A stretch of DNA of 12,595 nucleotides from Spirogloea muscicola (GCA_009602725.1 WELB01000350.1:4206-16800); one strand, 5' to 3'; numbered from the stretch's first letter, positions 1-8,074 are shown. A program made the numbers and translations. Notes: generated from the sequence alone by a model not told the origin.

Positions 1-6
1 CGCCGG

Positions 7-3000
7 ATGACGGTCAGCGGCCCCGTGCCGGGCCCGCCGGGCCTCGCCACCTCTTGCCGTGCCTGGTCCACGCCGTCGTCGCCGCCGCCGCCGTGGCGGC
101 TCACGCGGGCCCTCCACTCGCCCGCCGCTCGGCTCTGCGCAGGGCCTTCCCACCTGCCGCCTCTCGGCGACGCTGCGCCTGGCCCCCGCGCCGGCGGGCT
201 CGGCTGGGTGACCGGGCTGGACCACGGCCTGAGCGCGGGCGCGGTGCAGCGGTACAGCCGCCACATGCTCCTCCCGGCCTTTGGCGTCAAGGGTGCGGCT
301 GCGCGCCTCAGAAGGCTGCCTCCTGGAGTGACTCGCTCGCCGCACGTCTGGCTCGCAGCAGCAGGCTTCTGCGAGCGCGCGGCTCCGCGCACCGCCGCCT
401 CCTCGGACAGGGCGAGCAGAAGCGCTGGAGCACTGAGGGCCGTGTTGTTGCGCTGCTCCGCATCCAGGTCAAGCTGTGCTTGCCAAGGCGGCAGTGCTGG
501 TGGTGGGGGCTGGCGGCCTGGCCTCCCCAGTCATCCTCTACTTGGCGGCTGCCGGCCTAGGTGACGACCCTTCGCTCCCTCCATCTGCCTGCCACACTCA
601 GTCTCAAGCTCGGCAGGTCTCGCCCCAGCTTTATCGGAACTGAGGACCCGCCGAGGGCCGGAGCTGCTCACAGTAAGTTGAGGCCACCCTATCTCGGCGC
701 CCTTGCACCTCACGCACTGGCAGGCAAGCTGGGAATTGTGGATCCCGATGTTGTGGAGCTCAACAACTTGCACCGTCAGGTCCGCAGCTTGATCCTGGCC
801 TCTGGCTTATCCTGCACAATCTCTGCCCCTACTTGTGCTGTTGAGAGAGAAACAAAATTGCCAACACACTGGTGCTTCTGCATAGAGTTCTCAGTCACAC
901 TATGGCCTCTCTCCCCTGTACAGGATGGCAGTATATTTGCTCTTTTGCCGGTGTACTTAGTTCTGACACATGCTGCTCTTGTGCCACAGGTAGTCCACAC
1001 AGAGGCTTCTGTCGGTCAGCAGAAAGTTAACTCCGCAGCCACCGCCTGCCACAGGTTGGCGAGCTGCCTTACCGCGACCCCAGATCTCGCGCTAAGTCGT
1101 CGTAACTGCTACTTGTGGTTGTAGAAGTACCAGAAAGTGCAAAGTAACGTCCCTAGTTTTGAAGGTACAGCCGTACTTGCAGTAACTATCGAGTTGCACT
1201 GCCCATCCAAGAGACCACATGCGAGGCATTGACGACTGCCGGAATGAATGACGTGAACTGTTTCATATGTCAGGATTAACTCCTCTATGACAGTGGAAAC
1301 ATTTGCCGAGAGGATGACAAATTCTAATGCTCTTGAGATGATTGGACAGTATCACCGCTTGCTTGTGTCTGTGGTATCGTTGGTGTAAGGAAAGAGTGCA
1401 GCAAATGAACTAGCAGTTTTTCATTCAGTTCACGAGGTTGACATGTCCCACCACCTCCAGCCCTTTATATGCTTTGGCAAAGTCACAGCTCCTTGACTGC
1501 TGAGGTCAGATATGATGTGGTGGTGGACTGCACAGACAACGTTCAGTCGCGCTACATTGTCAATGATGCCTGCATCATTGCAGGCAGAGTGAGTGCTAAA
1601 CTCCCACCCCTTCCGTCCTCTCTTCATTTTTGAGCTGCCACATTGCCGCATACTGTCAGACTACATTGCGTAAGTGTGCCGTTTGCACATGGGAGTCAAG
1701 AGTTTGAGTAGATTATTACAAGGTATGCTTTGTGTCCTGCCGTTTCTGCTGATGCGGACTGGCTCCAATTGCAGCCTTTGGTTGCGGGCGCTGCGCTTGG
1801 GCTGGAAGGACAGGTAGCTTGGCGAACGTCACACTGTGTAGCCAGTTCTGGTCAGAACCTCTGCATTATTGCCTGTACTTGAGCAGTGCCTTGTCCTATC
1901 TAGAGTCGCACGCTAGTTGACAGGTGTCCTGGAGCATAAGGACTCGGTTTTTGTGTAGTCCTCGCACTTGAGGGTTTCACATCTGACCAAGTTGGCCGTG
2001 ACTTTGCAGCTGAGCGTGTATGGGCATGAGGAGGGCCCCTGCTACAGGTGTCTATTTCCAGTCCCCCCACCCCAGGCTGCATGCACACGTTGCTCTGATG
2101 CTGGTGTTCTGGGAATAGGTGCGCTACCCAACAAGCTGAGCTGCTAGGGCCGTGTGTGCATCCTGTGTCAACACAAGCACAAGTGATTAGGCATTGGCTA
2201 TTTCTGCTTACCATTGGCAAGGCTTTTGCTTTGAATTGTGATGCTTCTCTGCCACTTGCAACTTAGCATCGAGGAGAGAGGTGTGGTCAATCAGAAGAAC
2301 ACAAGCTGTCAAGTGGATGGGTAGGTGATCACCAAGCAGAATCGCTTTGGCTTTGTACAGTCCCTGGCATCATGGGATGCTTGCAGGCCCTGGAAGCTCT
2401 GAAGCTTGCAACAGGCATGGGTGAGACATTGGCTGGTCGGATGCTCCTTCTGGATGCCTTCACCAGCCGCATCACCACTGTAAGCGTGCACCAGCTAAGG
2501 CAGCTTTCCCGAGCCTTCAGACTGCACATGCTGCTCTGGCTGAGGAGTATTGTTTGTATACTATCGCTTCTCACCTAAGTGGCGTCTAAAGCTCAGAGGA
2601 GGGACTTCCGGCTACATTAGACACTTGCGTTACTTGCCTTGTGGCTCTGCCAGGTGAAGCTGCGTGGTAAATCTCCAGACTGCGCAGTATGTGGTCCTCA
2701 TCCAAAGGTGACACCTATCAATTACCAAGTTATCAACTATGGAGCATTTACTGGTTCTGCACCGGATGATAAGGTAACCATGCTTTAGGAGTTTGTGCTT
2801 GCACAAAGGTCACAACACTTTCATATCCCTTAGTGTCTACTCAAGCGACCCTGGCTGTCATTTGCACCAGAGGACAGCACTTCTTTAGCTTAGCTGAGGA
2901 AGCAGATGCATTGCCTTTGCTGCCTTGCTGGTAGATCGACACAGGCGATTAAGCACATGTGCATTTGCATGCTGTTGGCCAGGCGCCAGCCTGGAAAAGA

Positions 3001-3981
3001 GAGCTGCCGCCATCCCAGGCTGTGACTTGCAAAGAGTACCAGCACCTTGCTGAGCAAGGGGAACTCCATGTCTTGCTGGACGTGCGTGCGGCCCATGAGT
3101 ATGCGATAGCTGCGCTGCCCAAAGCGCGCAATATCCCCCTTTTGGCATTGCAGCAGCGCATCACTGAGGTACAGGATCTAGCACGAGGCAGGACCCCTCC
3201 TGCCTACACCAGGGGCCGAGAGGCTGATGAGCATGCTGTGAAGAGCAGCAAAGGCGGGGGACTTGGCACACAATCAGGAGGGGATCCGCTGCTAGGCTTG
3301 GTCCTAACGTCAGCAAGTGGTTCTCCGACGGAAGCGGCGAGCAGTAGGCACCAGCCAACAGGGAGCAGAGGTATGCTGGTGGTTGTGCCAGGAGGTGGAC
3401 CTGCCAGCACGGGTCTCCCTCCACGCTGGAGCGGTCGAAGGGGGCGGGAGCTTAAGGATGTGGTAGCCTTCCCGGAGGTGGAGGCCGCTGCCAGCATACG
3501 GTGGACCCGTGAGGACGAGTTGGAGCAGGAGGCTGAGGAGGCCTTCTTCCGGGCATCTGCGTGGGAGAGAGGAGGGCCCGTGACGAGCAGAGACCAGCCA
3601 GGCGCTGGAGCCATTGAGCAGGTGGACGAAAATCCGTTGGGCGACTTGACAGTGGCAAGAAGGCTTGCTCGGCTCGGGGGACTCGACTCAGGCGAGTCGT
3701 CGGGGGAGGATGAAGAAATGCAGCTTGGCAAGAGCAGAGGGCCAGCTTTGGAGGAGGACAGCGACAGGCGAGTGCAGCAAATTGCGATCGCTGATGCCCA
3801 GGCAGCTGAGAGAAGCGGGAGCATGGAGCTGCTGCCGGTGTATGTGATCTGCCGACGAGGGGTGGACTCGCAGGTGGCAGTGCAGCTGCTGCAAGAGGCA
3901 GGCGTGTGCACGGCTCTGGACGTGACCGGCGGCTTGGAGGCATGGAGAGCTCAGGTCAACAGCTCATTTCCAGCATATTGA
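7..3981 (+). CDS. MOCS3: MOCS3/UBA4/CNX5: adenylyltransferase and sulfurtransferase, 11 exons
   Basis: Cytosolic E1-like enzyme that adenylates and then thiolates the C terminus of small sulfur carriers (MOCS2A and URM1 types), feeding molybdopterin synthesis and tRNA wobble-uridine thiolation (family knowledge). Exons read by frame and homology: 7-292, 468-560, 724-779, 990-1054, 1274-1348, 1510-1588, 1775-1813, 2010-2118, 2361-2479, 2654-2773, 2983-3981. All introns are GT-AG and the joined length is 2040 nt (679 aa). Visible motifs: YSRHMLLP near residue 78, nucleotide-binding GAGG at 109-112, Arg144 and Lys157, DCTDN at 198-202, zinc CYRC at 242-245 and CAVC at 317-320, E1 cysteine 259 before SDAG, rhodanese loop CRRG at 637-640, ending in NSSFPAY. 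Plant and animal relatives are about 460 aa; the excess is mainly an insertion near residues 410-628. The ATG at 7 is only the first one in the window: the true start may lie upstream, and an intron in the first 200 nt cannot be excluded. Confidence 0.93.
3169..3837 (+). other. Low-complexity insertion in the rhodanese domain (or in-frame retained intron)
   Basis: Between the rhodanese segment ending in QQRITE and the active-site strand [10 protein letters not shown] there are about 220 residues where family members have about 30-40. The segment is rich in Gly, Ser, Arg, Glu and Asp, with acidic runs ([25 protein letters not shown]), and shows no domain I recognise. It has no stop in frame and is more G+C-rich than the ten clear introns of the gene, which do carry stops. 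A GTACAG at 3169 directly after GAG could serve as a donor, and several CAG sites near 3770-3780 could serve as acceptors, so an unspliced or optional intron remains possible. Confidence 0.6.
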
Positions 3982-4769
3982 TCAGGTGGCAAGAGCGAGG
4001 GCCAGTGGTGGCAGTAAGTGGTAGTTACAAGTACCGCAGAGCTATCTTGTCAAGGATGTCGTTGTACTAAGAGGGGTGCATGCTCTGGGACTGGCCTTGC
4101 TTAGAGCTCCAATTAGACCCAACTCGAGGTCGTGCTTTGCCACAACACCGGACATAGGATAAGCTCCCTTGTACATAGACGTTTGCAGGGCTTGACGTTA
4201 GGCCGAAGGAAGCTCATTTGACTGTGGGAGCTGACGAAGCGCTTGGGCAGACAATCACTCAGATTGAGAACTTACTGGTAGGATCTTCGGGAGTGATTTA
4301 GAAGAGCTAGCAGACTAACTACAAGAATTGCAGGAGCTTAAATTGGGATTCTCGACCTCATCAAGAGAAGAAGAATAGCAGCTAGATTCCTGACTCCGAT
4401 AGCAGCAGCTGAGAACTGACTCTGAGGAAGTCTACACTGCCCTAGCCCGTCTACTGCTTCTTCTTTGGTTCCAGATTTGCGACGTCTCAAATTCAGGATG
4501 CGTGACAGTAAGGCATTATTGAAGCCACAAAGCTGTTAAGGAGACACTGTGAGCTGACAGGTGACTTGTTGGCTTGTTATGCTATTCCTGCCGCACAAGA
4601 CAACTGCTACGTCTCGGGCTAGGATGAAGTATAGTAGAAGCAAACTCCTAGACCTCTCTGTCAGCCCGCTGCTGGATTGGCATGATGGACGTGTTTTCAA
4701 TGGCACAGTGTACTCCACCTCCAAGGAACTGCTAAAAATTTCTTCCTTGAGGAGGTCGAGCCTTTCACA
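3982..4769 (+). other. 3' flank of MOCS3 and intergenic stretch with weak exon-like segments
   Basis: No convincing gene. The first part should hold the MOCS3 3' UTR; I did not find a TGTAA chlorophyte polyadenylation signal in it. From about 4188 an open segment after TTTGCAG reads LDVRPKEAHLTVGADEALGQ and continues TITQIENLL before a GTAGGA. Further short segments after CAG (around 4334 and 4472) read as charged or Leu-rich peptides. They could be exons of a degraded coiled-coil gene, but their frames cannot be joined with confidence. Confidence 0.3.
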
Positions 4770-4856
4770 GCCCTGGCCCCCTTCTCGCACTTTGTTCATT
4801 CTTTTTCGGGCTGGCTTGTCCAGCCCCCATCCTCAATGGGCGAGCCCTTCCGCTTT
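4770..4856 (+). repeat. Hairpin tail copy 1 of the LINE family (+)
   Basis: Begins CCCTGGCCCCCTTCTCG, then TTCATTCTTTTTC, then the stem GGGCTGG (4808-4814), a five-base loop and CCAGCCC (4820-4826), then TCAATGGGCGAGC. The same order occurs after the stop codon of the most complete element copy (12460-12595), which identifies it as a 3' tail. No coding part of an element directly precedes it here. Confidence 0.8.
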
Positions 4857-4896
4857 CACAACCATCGCCTTCTACTCGAAGAGTCTTTCTTCTTTG

Positions 4897-4955
4897 CAAT
4901 GTATTGGCTTGAATTGGCCTCACTTTCAATTCATGTGCTCCGCGCGCCTTCTCTC
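4897..4955 (+). repeat. 59-bp conserved module, copy 1 (+)
   Basis: Starts CAATGTATTGGCTTGAATTG and ends CGCGCGCCTTCTCTC. Related copies lie at 6685-6743, 6784-6842 and, inverted, at 7992-8050. It sits about 40 nt after hairpin tail 1; the inverted copy lies in the same position relative to tail 6, so tail and module are probably parts of one longer repeat. Confidence 0.8.
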
Positions 4956-4982
4956 TTTTTGCAAGAGCTTGCGTCTTTTACG

Positions 4983-5002
4983 TCTCTCTCTCTCTCTCTC
5001 TC
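4983..5002 (+). repeat. (TC)10 microsatellite
   Basis: Ten uninterrupted TC units, directly downstream of the 59-bp module. Shorter TCTCTC runs follow two other module copies (about 6740 and 6838-6848), suggesting that the run grew from the module's own end. Confidence 0.9.
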
Positions 5003-5005
5003 TTC

Positions 5006-5141
5006 GGAGTGCAAGTATGCTGACCACTCCGCTGGAGATGAATTCGCAGCCCTGGCCGTTGATGTGCGCGGTGCTCAGGGTCTAGGCGGAGTGCCAGCCG
5101 CGAGTGACTTGGACTTGCTGCTGCTCACCCGTGGGTACTAA
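5006..5141 (+). pseudogene. C-terminal fragment of LINE endonuclease, copy a
   Basis: An open frame reads KYADHSAGDEFAALAVDVRG and ends ASDLDLLLLTRGY followed by TAA at 5139-5141. The first part matches KYADHPVGDKFAALAIDAQG of the fullest copy at about 12250-12310, and the last part matches its SISDLRLLSRGY end. About 40 residues that lie between these two blocks in the fullest copy are missing, so this is a deleted, 5'-truncated fragment. It is followed by a hairpin tail, as expected for the element's 3' end. Confidence 0.75.
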
Positions 5142-5275
5142 GCTTTCCTCTGCGTCGTCTCGTGTCTAGCTGTATAGCTTTTCTTTCCGTCACCTTTTTC
5201 GGATCTGTGAATTTTGTCTTTTCATTTTAGGCTGGCTTTGCCAGCCCTTCTTCTCTATGCGCGAGCAATTTCTGT
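5142..5275 (+). repeat. Hairpin tail copy 2 (+), diverged
   Basis: Follows the stop codon of copy a. It contains a T-rich lead, a stem AGGCTGG/CCAGCCC (5229-5247; only the outermost pair is broken), then a diverged form of the block that in other copies reads TCAATGGGCGAGC (here CTATGCGCGAGC). It is the most diverged of the seven tails, which fits an older insertion. Confidence 0.7.
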
Positions 5276-5324
5276 CTTTCTCGCTTACTTGTCGCCAAGC
5301 TCAGCCAGGCACAGTCGGCGTGGT

Positions 5325-5470
5325 TGACTCGCCTTGGGAAGCGTCAATCAGAGTACAACGTCGCTGAGGAGGCGAGGCCCGCCGCACCGGGGGCTGGCAA
5401 TACGACATCCAGACGCTCACGTACGGCTTGCCGTGTTTGTGGATGACGGAGATGGTGCCCGAAGGCGCAA
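5325..5470 (-). pseudogene. Inverted fragment of the restriction-like endonuclease domain
   Basis: Read on the minus strand, the segment contains GGCAAGCCGTACGTG and then reads RERLDVVLPAPGAAGLAS, followed by a region ending in CTGATTGACGC. This parallels the plus-strand copy at about 6100-6210 (KPYVRRLDVV through LIDAYKAG) at DNA level across some 120 nt. Frames are interrupted, so it is a dead fragment. It lies back to back with the plus-strand fragment that begins near 5535. Confidence 0.65.
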
Positions 5471-5534
5471 AGAAGAAAGGGAAACGGTGGCTGTACGAGG
5501 AATCGCTCTCCTAATGAGGGCAAGGGCTCTGAAC

Positions 5535-5890
5535 AGCATGCGCCACGTTCGACGCGGGCGTCATGGAGGGCGTGGCGGCCCTCATCCGTCACACGGGCTT
5601 CCTCGACTCGCCAGCTGCGGTGCACCAGGCCACTCTGCCCCCCGGCCATGGTGGCCTCGGCTGCCGCTCGCCCGCTCGCGTCTGGCCAACGGGCCTCGGC
5701 AGCTGTGCTGGGCAGTGTTGCGGCTGCCTGTGGCCCGAGCGGGGGCGTTGCGAGGCTGCGGGAATCGGCGGCGCCTGCCGGGGCTCAGGTCGCCACGTCG
5801 GTGGCGCAGCGCTTCCTCCAGGATGGGCGGCCCATGCGGGAGGGCGAGGAGGCCAGCCCGAAGTGGAGCGAGAGGAGGGAGGGGGCCGGT
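5535..5890 (+). pseudogene. LINE fragment b1: region after the reverse transcriptase
   Basis: Reads FDAGVMEGVAALIRHTGFLD, then SPAAVHQATLPPGHGGLGCR, and after a frame change LRESAAPAGAQVATSVAQRF. The same order is seen in the fullest copy near 11296-11520 (FDSSILVSAA, HPAFLTIPAAQLQASL, SLGFRSVARVCEAAYMGSWA). Sequence is about as G+C-rich as the other copies. It is cut off near 5890, where an inverted hairpin tail begins, and the next plus-strand homology resumes only at the endonuclease domain (about 6080). Roughly 200 residues between these points are missing. Confidence 0.65.
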
Positions 5891-5892
5891 TG

Positions 5893-6030
5893 AGTGAAGA
5901 AAGTGCTCGCCCATTGAGAATAGGGGCTGGAACAACCAGCCCGAAAAAGAATGAACAGAGTACGAGAAGGGGGCCAGGGGAAGCGCTAAGTAACAGAAGC
6001 AAAGCTGCTACGAGACGCTCAGTGAAGGTA
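5893..6030 (-). repeat. Hairpin tail copy 3 (-)
   Basis: On the minus strand this reads the full tail: AGCGCTTCCCCTGGCCCCC, CTCGTACTCTGTTCATTC, stem GGGCTGG with loop TTGTT and CCAGCCC (plus-strand 5923-5942), then TCAATGGGCGAGCACTTTCT. It is very close to the tail at 12460-12595 but in opposite orientation, and it splits plus-strand fragments b1 and b2. No C-terminal coding part precedes it on the minus strand. Confidence 0.8.
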
Positions 6031-6046
6031 TCTCGAGACGGCCGCC

Positions 6047-6610
6047 TTGTTCGCTCTGGCCAAGCTTTCGACACCTTCTTCCGGCATCATGCCAATCTCC
6101 TCAAGGCGCGGCAAGCCATACGTGCGGCGTCTGGACGTGGTCGCCACCCCTCGGGGCGGTGGGCCTCGTCTGCTCCTGGACGTGGTACTGATCGACGCGT
6201 ACAAGGCTGGCGCACCCACGTCAACAGTGTCTGGCTGGGCCACGTCCAGCGCGGAGCGCAAGAAGGAGCGGCACTACCAGGACCATCCCCGAGGAGACCA
6301 TCTTCATCCGTGTGCCATGGATATCTACAGAGGCTACGGCGTAAAATGGTCCTCCCTGATCCAGCATCTGGCCCGGCTGGTTGATGCGCGTCGTCGAAGT
6401 CGTGGGGGCAGCTTGGGCCACTCCAGCATTCCGCAGGCCTTAGTTGCATACTATAGCATGCGGCTCTCACTTAGTTTGCAGCGCTCGCAAGCCTTGGCTC
6501 TTCATCAACGTGCAGGGCGCGCTTTAAGTCAGGCCTCCGGCTTTCGTGGCGGCGCTCCAGCTCCCCAAGTTAGCTTGTCGGATTTGTTTGTGCTCACCCG
6601 TGGGTCCTGA
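6047..6610 (+). pseudogene. LINE fragment b2: intact open frame of the restriction-like endonuclease domain
   Basis: A 187-codon open frame, stop TGA at 6608-6610. It carries the layout of a restriction-like endonuclease as found at the C terminus of R2-type retrotransposons: VRRLDVV (Asp30), then LLLDVVLID (Asp45, Asp50), then AERKKERHY (Lys72/73, Tyr77), an AMDIYRG block, LSLSLQRSQALALHQRAGRA and the family end SDLFVLTRGS. This is the best-preserved nuclease domain in the window and keeps about 40 residues (AMDIYRG to ALVAYYSMR) that the fullest copy has lost. The frame opens in non-homologous sequence just after the inverted tail, so the ATG at 6047 is fortuitous and the fragment is unlikely to be expressed as such. 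Confidence 0.7.
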
Positions 6611-6655
6611 TGTCACCTTAGGCACCTTGGCTCCGGTTTCCTTATAATGTAGCCC

Positions 6656-6853
6656 TGTTTACTTTGCCCTGGACTCTGCCTGAACAATGTGTCGGCTTGA
6701 ATTGGCCTCCATCTTATTTCATGCGCCCCGCGCGCCTTCTCTCTTTCGAGAGCGTGTTTAGTCTGCCCTAGACTCTGCCTGGACAATGTATCGGCTTGAA
6801 TGGGCCTCCCTTTCATCTCATGCGCCCCGCGCGCCTTCTCTCTCTCTCGAGAG
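6656..6853 (+). repeat. Two tandem 99-bp repeats carrying the 59-bp module
   Basis: Unit 1 (6656-6754) and unit 2 (from 6755) share TGTTTA, then CTGCCT.GACAATGT, GGCTTGAAT, GGCCTCC, and CATGCGCCCCGCGCGCCTTC. They include module copies 2 (6685-6743) and 3 (6784-6842). They follow the stop of fragment b2 at a distance of 45 nt with no hairpin between, unlike other copies. Confidence 0.8.
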
Positions 6854-6965
6854 AAGCGGCTGCTGATATGAACGAGCGGCTGTGAAAGCCAGCCAGATGC
6901 ATACAGGTGGTGCACACATACATGACGGAGCCAGAGGCTGGGCAGCCAGGGCGCTCTTGGTTGGT

Positions 6966-6995
6966 CCGGTGTAAGTTGGGGCCAACTTACACCGG
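6966..6995. repeat. Perfect 14-bp-arm palindrome, GGTGTAA type
   Basis: CCGGTGTAAGTTGG (6966-6979) is followed after two bases by its exact reverse complement (6982-6995). It lies at the outer end of the inverted arm described next. A weaker palindrome of the same type is at 7543-7571 and a single GGTGTAA at 7945-7951, inside the opposite arm. Confidence 0.9.
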
Positions 6996-7145
6996 GAACG
7001 TACTTACGGACGGAGGGGTACGTGTCGCGCGGTGTATGGAACTGCCCGGCCTTACACACCTCGCGAGCCCCGGACGCGCGCCACATCGGCGCTGACTAGG
7101 ACGCCTTTTGGGGCGCATTAAAGGGAAAACGCGCGCGTTTGCCAC
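6966..7145 (+). repeat. Inverted-repeat arm 1
   Basis: The reverse complement of this stretch aligns with 7783-7966. Shared blocks are a 19-nt exact match containing AAACGCGCGCGTTT (7127-7145 against 7783-7801), GTCAGCG with GATGTGGCGC, GCGCGACACGTACCCCTC, and CCCGGTGTAA. The arms are diverged and gapped, and the 637 bp between them hold a LINE tail and a C-terminal fragment. The pair may be the ends of one DNA element or two copies of a small repeat in opposite orientation. No transposase frame is seen between them. Confidence 0.7.
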
Positions 7146-7171
7146 GAGGGCGGAAGGGACTGGGCCCCACC

Positions 7172-7220
7172 TCTTTTTCGGGCTGGTTATTCCAGCCCCT
7201 ATTCTCAATGGGCGAGCACT
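7172..7220 (+). repeat. Hairpin tail copy 4 (+), short
   Basis: CTCTTTTTCGGGCTGG with loop TTATT and CCAGCCC (stem 7180-7198), then CTATTCTCAATGGGCGAGCA and CTTTCTTCT. The T-rich lead before the stem is only a few bases long and the usual CCCTGGCCCCC part is absent. The copy is truncated on its 5' side, at the junction with inverted arm 1. Confidence 0.8.
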
Positions 7221-7273
7221 TTCTTCTGAGGAGGGCCCAGTTCCGCCCATCCCCCCGCCCTCCCTCCCCCCGN

Positions 7274-7318
7274 GAGCATAGCCTCTCCGACCTGCGCCTG
7301 CTTAGCAGGGGTTACTGA
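7274..7318 (+). pseudogene. C-terminal end of LINE ORF, copy c
   Basis: Only the last residues remain: LSDLRLLSRGY followed by TGA at 7316-7318, the same end as at 12420-12459 (SISDLRLLSRGY). The bases after the stop (GAGTGGTTAGTAGCTGCTTT) also match the start of that tail. This is a severely 5'-truncated copy, as is usual for non-LTR elements. An ambiguous base (N) sits at 7273, next to a long C run, so the junction may be misread. Confidence 0.75.
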
Positions 7319-7480
7319 GTGGTTAGTAGCTGCTTTGTGTTTTCTTGTGTGCTTGTCATTTCTGCTGCTTCGCCTTAGGGCTTCGCCTGGCTCCCCCCCC
7401 CCTCTTCTTGTACTCTGTTCATTCTTTTTTGGGCTGGCTGTTCCAGCCCATATTCTCAATGGGCGAGCCCTTCTTCTGCC
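7319..7480 (+). repeat. Hairpin tail copy 5 (+), attached to copy c
   Basis: Full-length tail after the stop of copy c: GTAGCTGCTTTGTGTTTTC, a C-rich stretch, TACTCTGTTCATTC, stem GGGCTGG (7431-7437) with loop CTGTT and CCAGCCC (7443-7449), then TATTCTCAATGGGCGAGC. Together with the tail at 12460 it fixes the order stop codon, lead, hairpin, end block. Confidence 0.85.
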
Positions 7481-7782
7481 TCCGTGGCCGCGTCGAACCC
7501 CCCCACCGGGCCAGCCGCCAGCGCCCGTCCGTCCGTCCCGGCTGTAAATTGGCCCTCAGGGCCGGCTTACACCGGGCCGGTCGGCCATCACCGGTCTGAC
7601 CGCCGGGTCAAGGGGGTGTCGTTGCCACGGAGGCCGAAGCCGCCTGCCCGTGCGGATGCGTATTCTGAGTTTTCGTGAATTCGCGGGGATTGGTGCCAGT
7701 TGTCTCCTTTCGGGACCGGGCCGCGGGGGGTGGGTCGGAATCCAGACCACCTCGGGAGGTTGTCTAGATTCCGGCCGCCAGC
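7481..7782. other. G+C-rich spacer with an imperfect TGTAA palindrome
   Basis: No gene. At 7543-7571, TGTAAATTGGCCCT faces AGGGCCGGCTTACA across one base, pairing 11 of 14 positions, the same type as the perfect palindrome at 6966-6995. The remainder, up to the start of inverted arm 2, shows no repeat or frame that I recognise. Confidence 0.5.
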
Positions 7783-7966
7783 GTGGCAAACGCGCGCGTT
7801 TCCTCCTTCAACGCGCCCGAAAGTCGTCCTGGTCAGCGTCCGATGTGGCGCCTCCGTGGCGTGCGATTTCGGCCGGGCCCCGCGCCAGTGTGACGCGGAC
7901 ATTCCGTACAACGCGCGACACGTACCCCTCGGCGCGGCCGACCGCCCCGGTGTAACCCGGCCCTTG
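7783..7966 (-). repeat. Inverted-repeat arm 2
   Basis: Opposite-orientation partner of 6966-7145 (see that entry for the shared blocks). It includes AAACGCGCGCGTTT at 7788-7801, an alternating purine-pyrimidine palindrome present in both arms, and ends near GGTGTAACCCGG. Confidence 0.7.
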
Positions 7967-7991
7967 TTAGTACCCCCGTGTCAGCAGTAGG

Positions 7992-8050
7992 GAGAGAAGG
8001 CGCGCGGGGCGCATGAACTGAAAGGGAGGCCAATTCAAGCCAATACATTG
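7992..8050 (-). repeat. 59-bp conserved module, copy 4 (-)
   Basis: On the minus strand it starts CAATGTATTGGCTTGAATTG and ends GCGCGCCTTCTCTC. It follows hairpin tail 6 by about 30 nt on the minus strand, in the same arrangement as tail 1 and module 1 on the plus strand. Confidence 0.85.
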
Positions 8051-8074
8051 TTCAGTAGGAAGTCAGATGAGCTG

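Noticed and set aside
1148-1219. An open segment reading VTIELHC that could be the fifth MOCS3 exon
   Set aside because: No CAG acceptor gives the needed frame after exon 4. The segment at 1274-1348 ([20 protein letters not shown]) joins in frame and matches the family far better.
3204-3911. Long minus-strand open frame opposite the last MOCS3 exon (235 codons)
   Set aside because: Shadow of the plus-strand coding frame in G+C-rich sequence; its Ser/Pro-rich translation resembles no family and the plus strand is clearly coding at both ends.
6656-6853. CRISPR-like or satellite array
   Set aside because: Only two diverged 99-bp units, no spacers, eukaryotic context; a local tandem duplication of an element tail.
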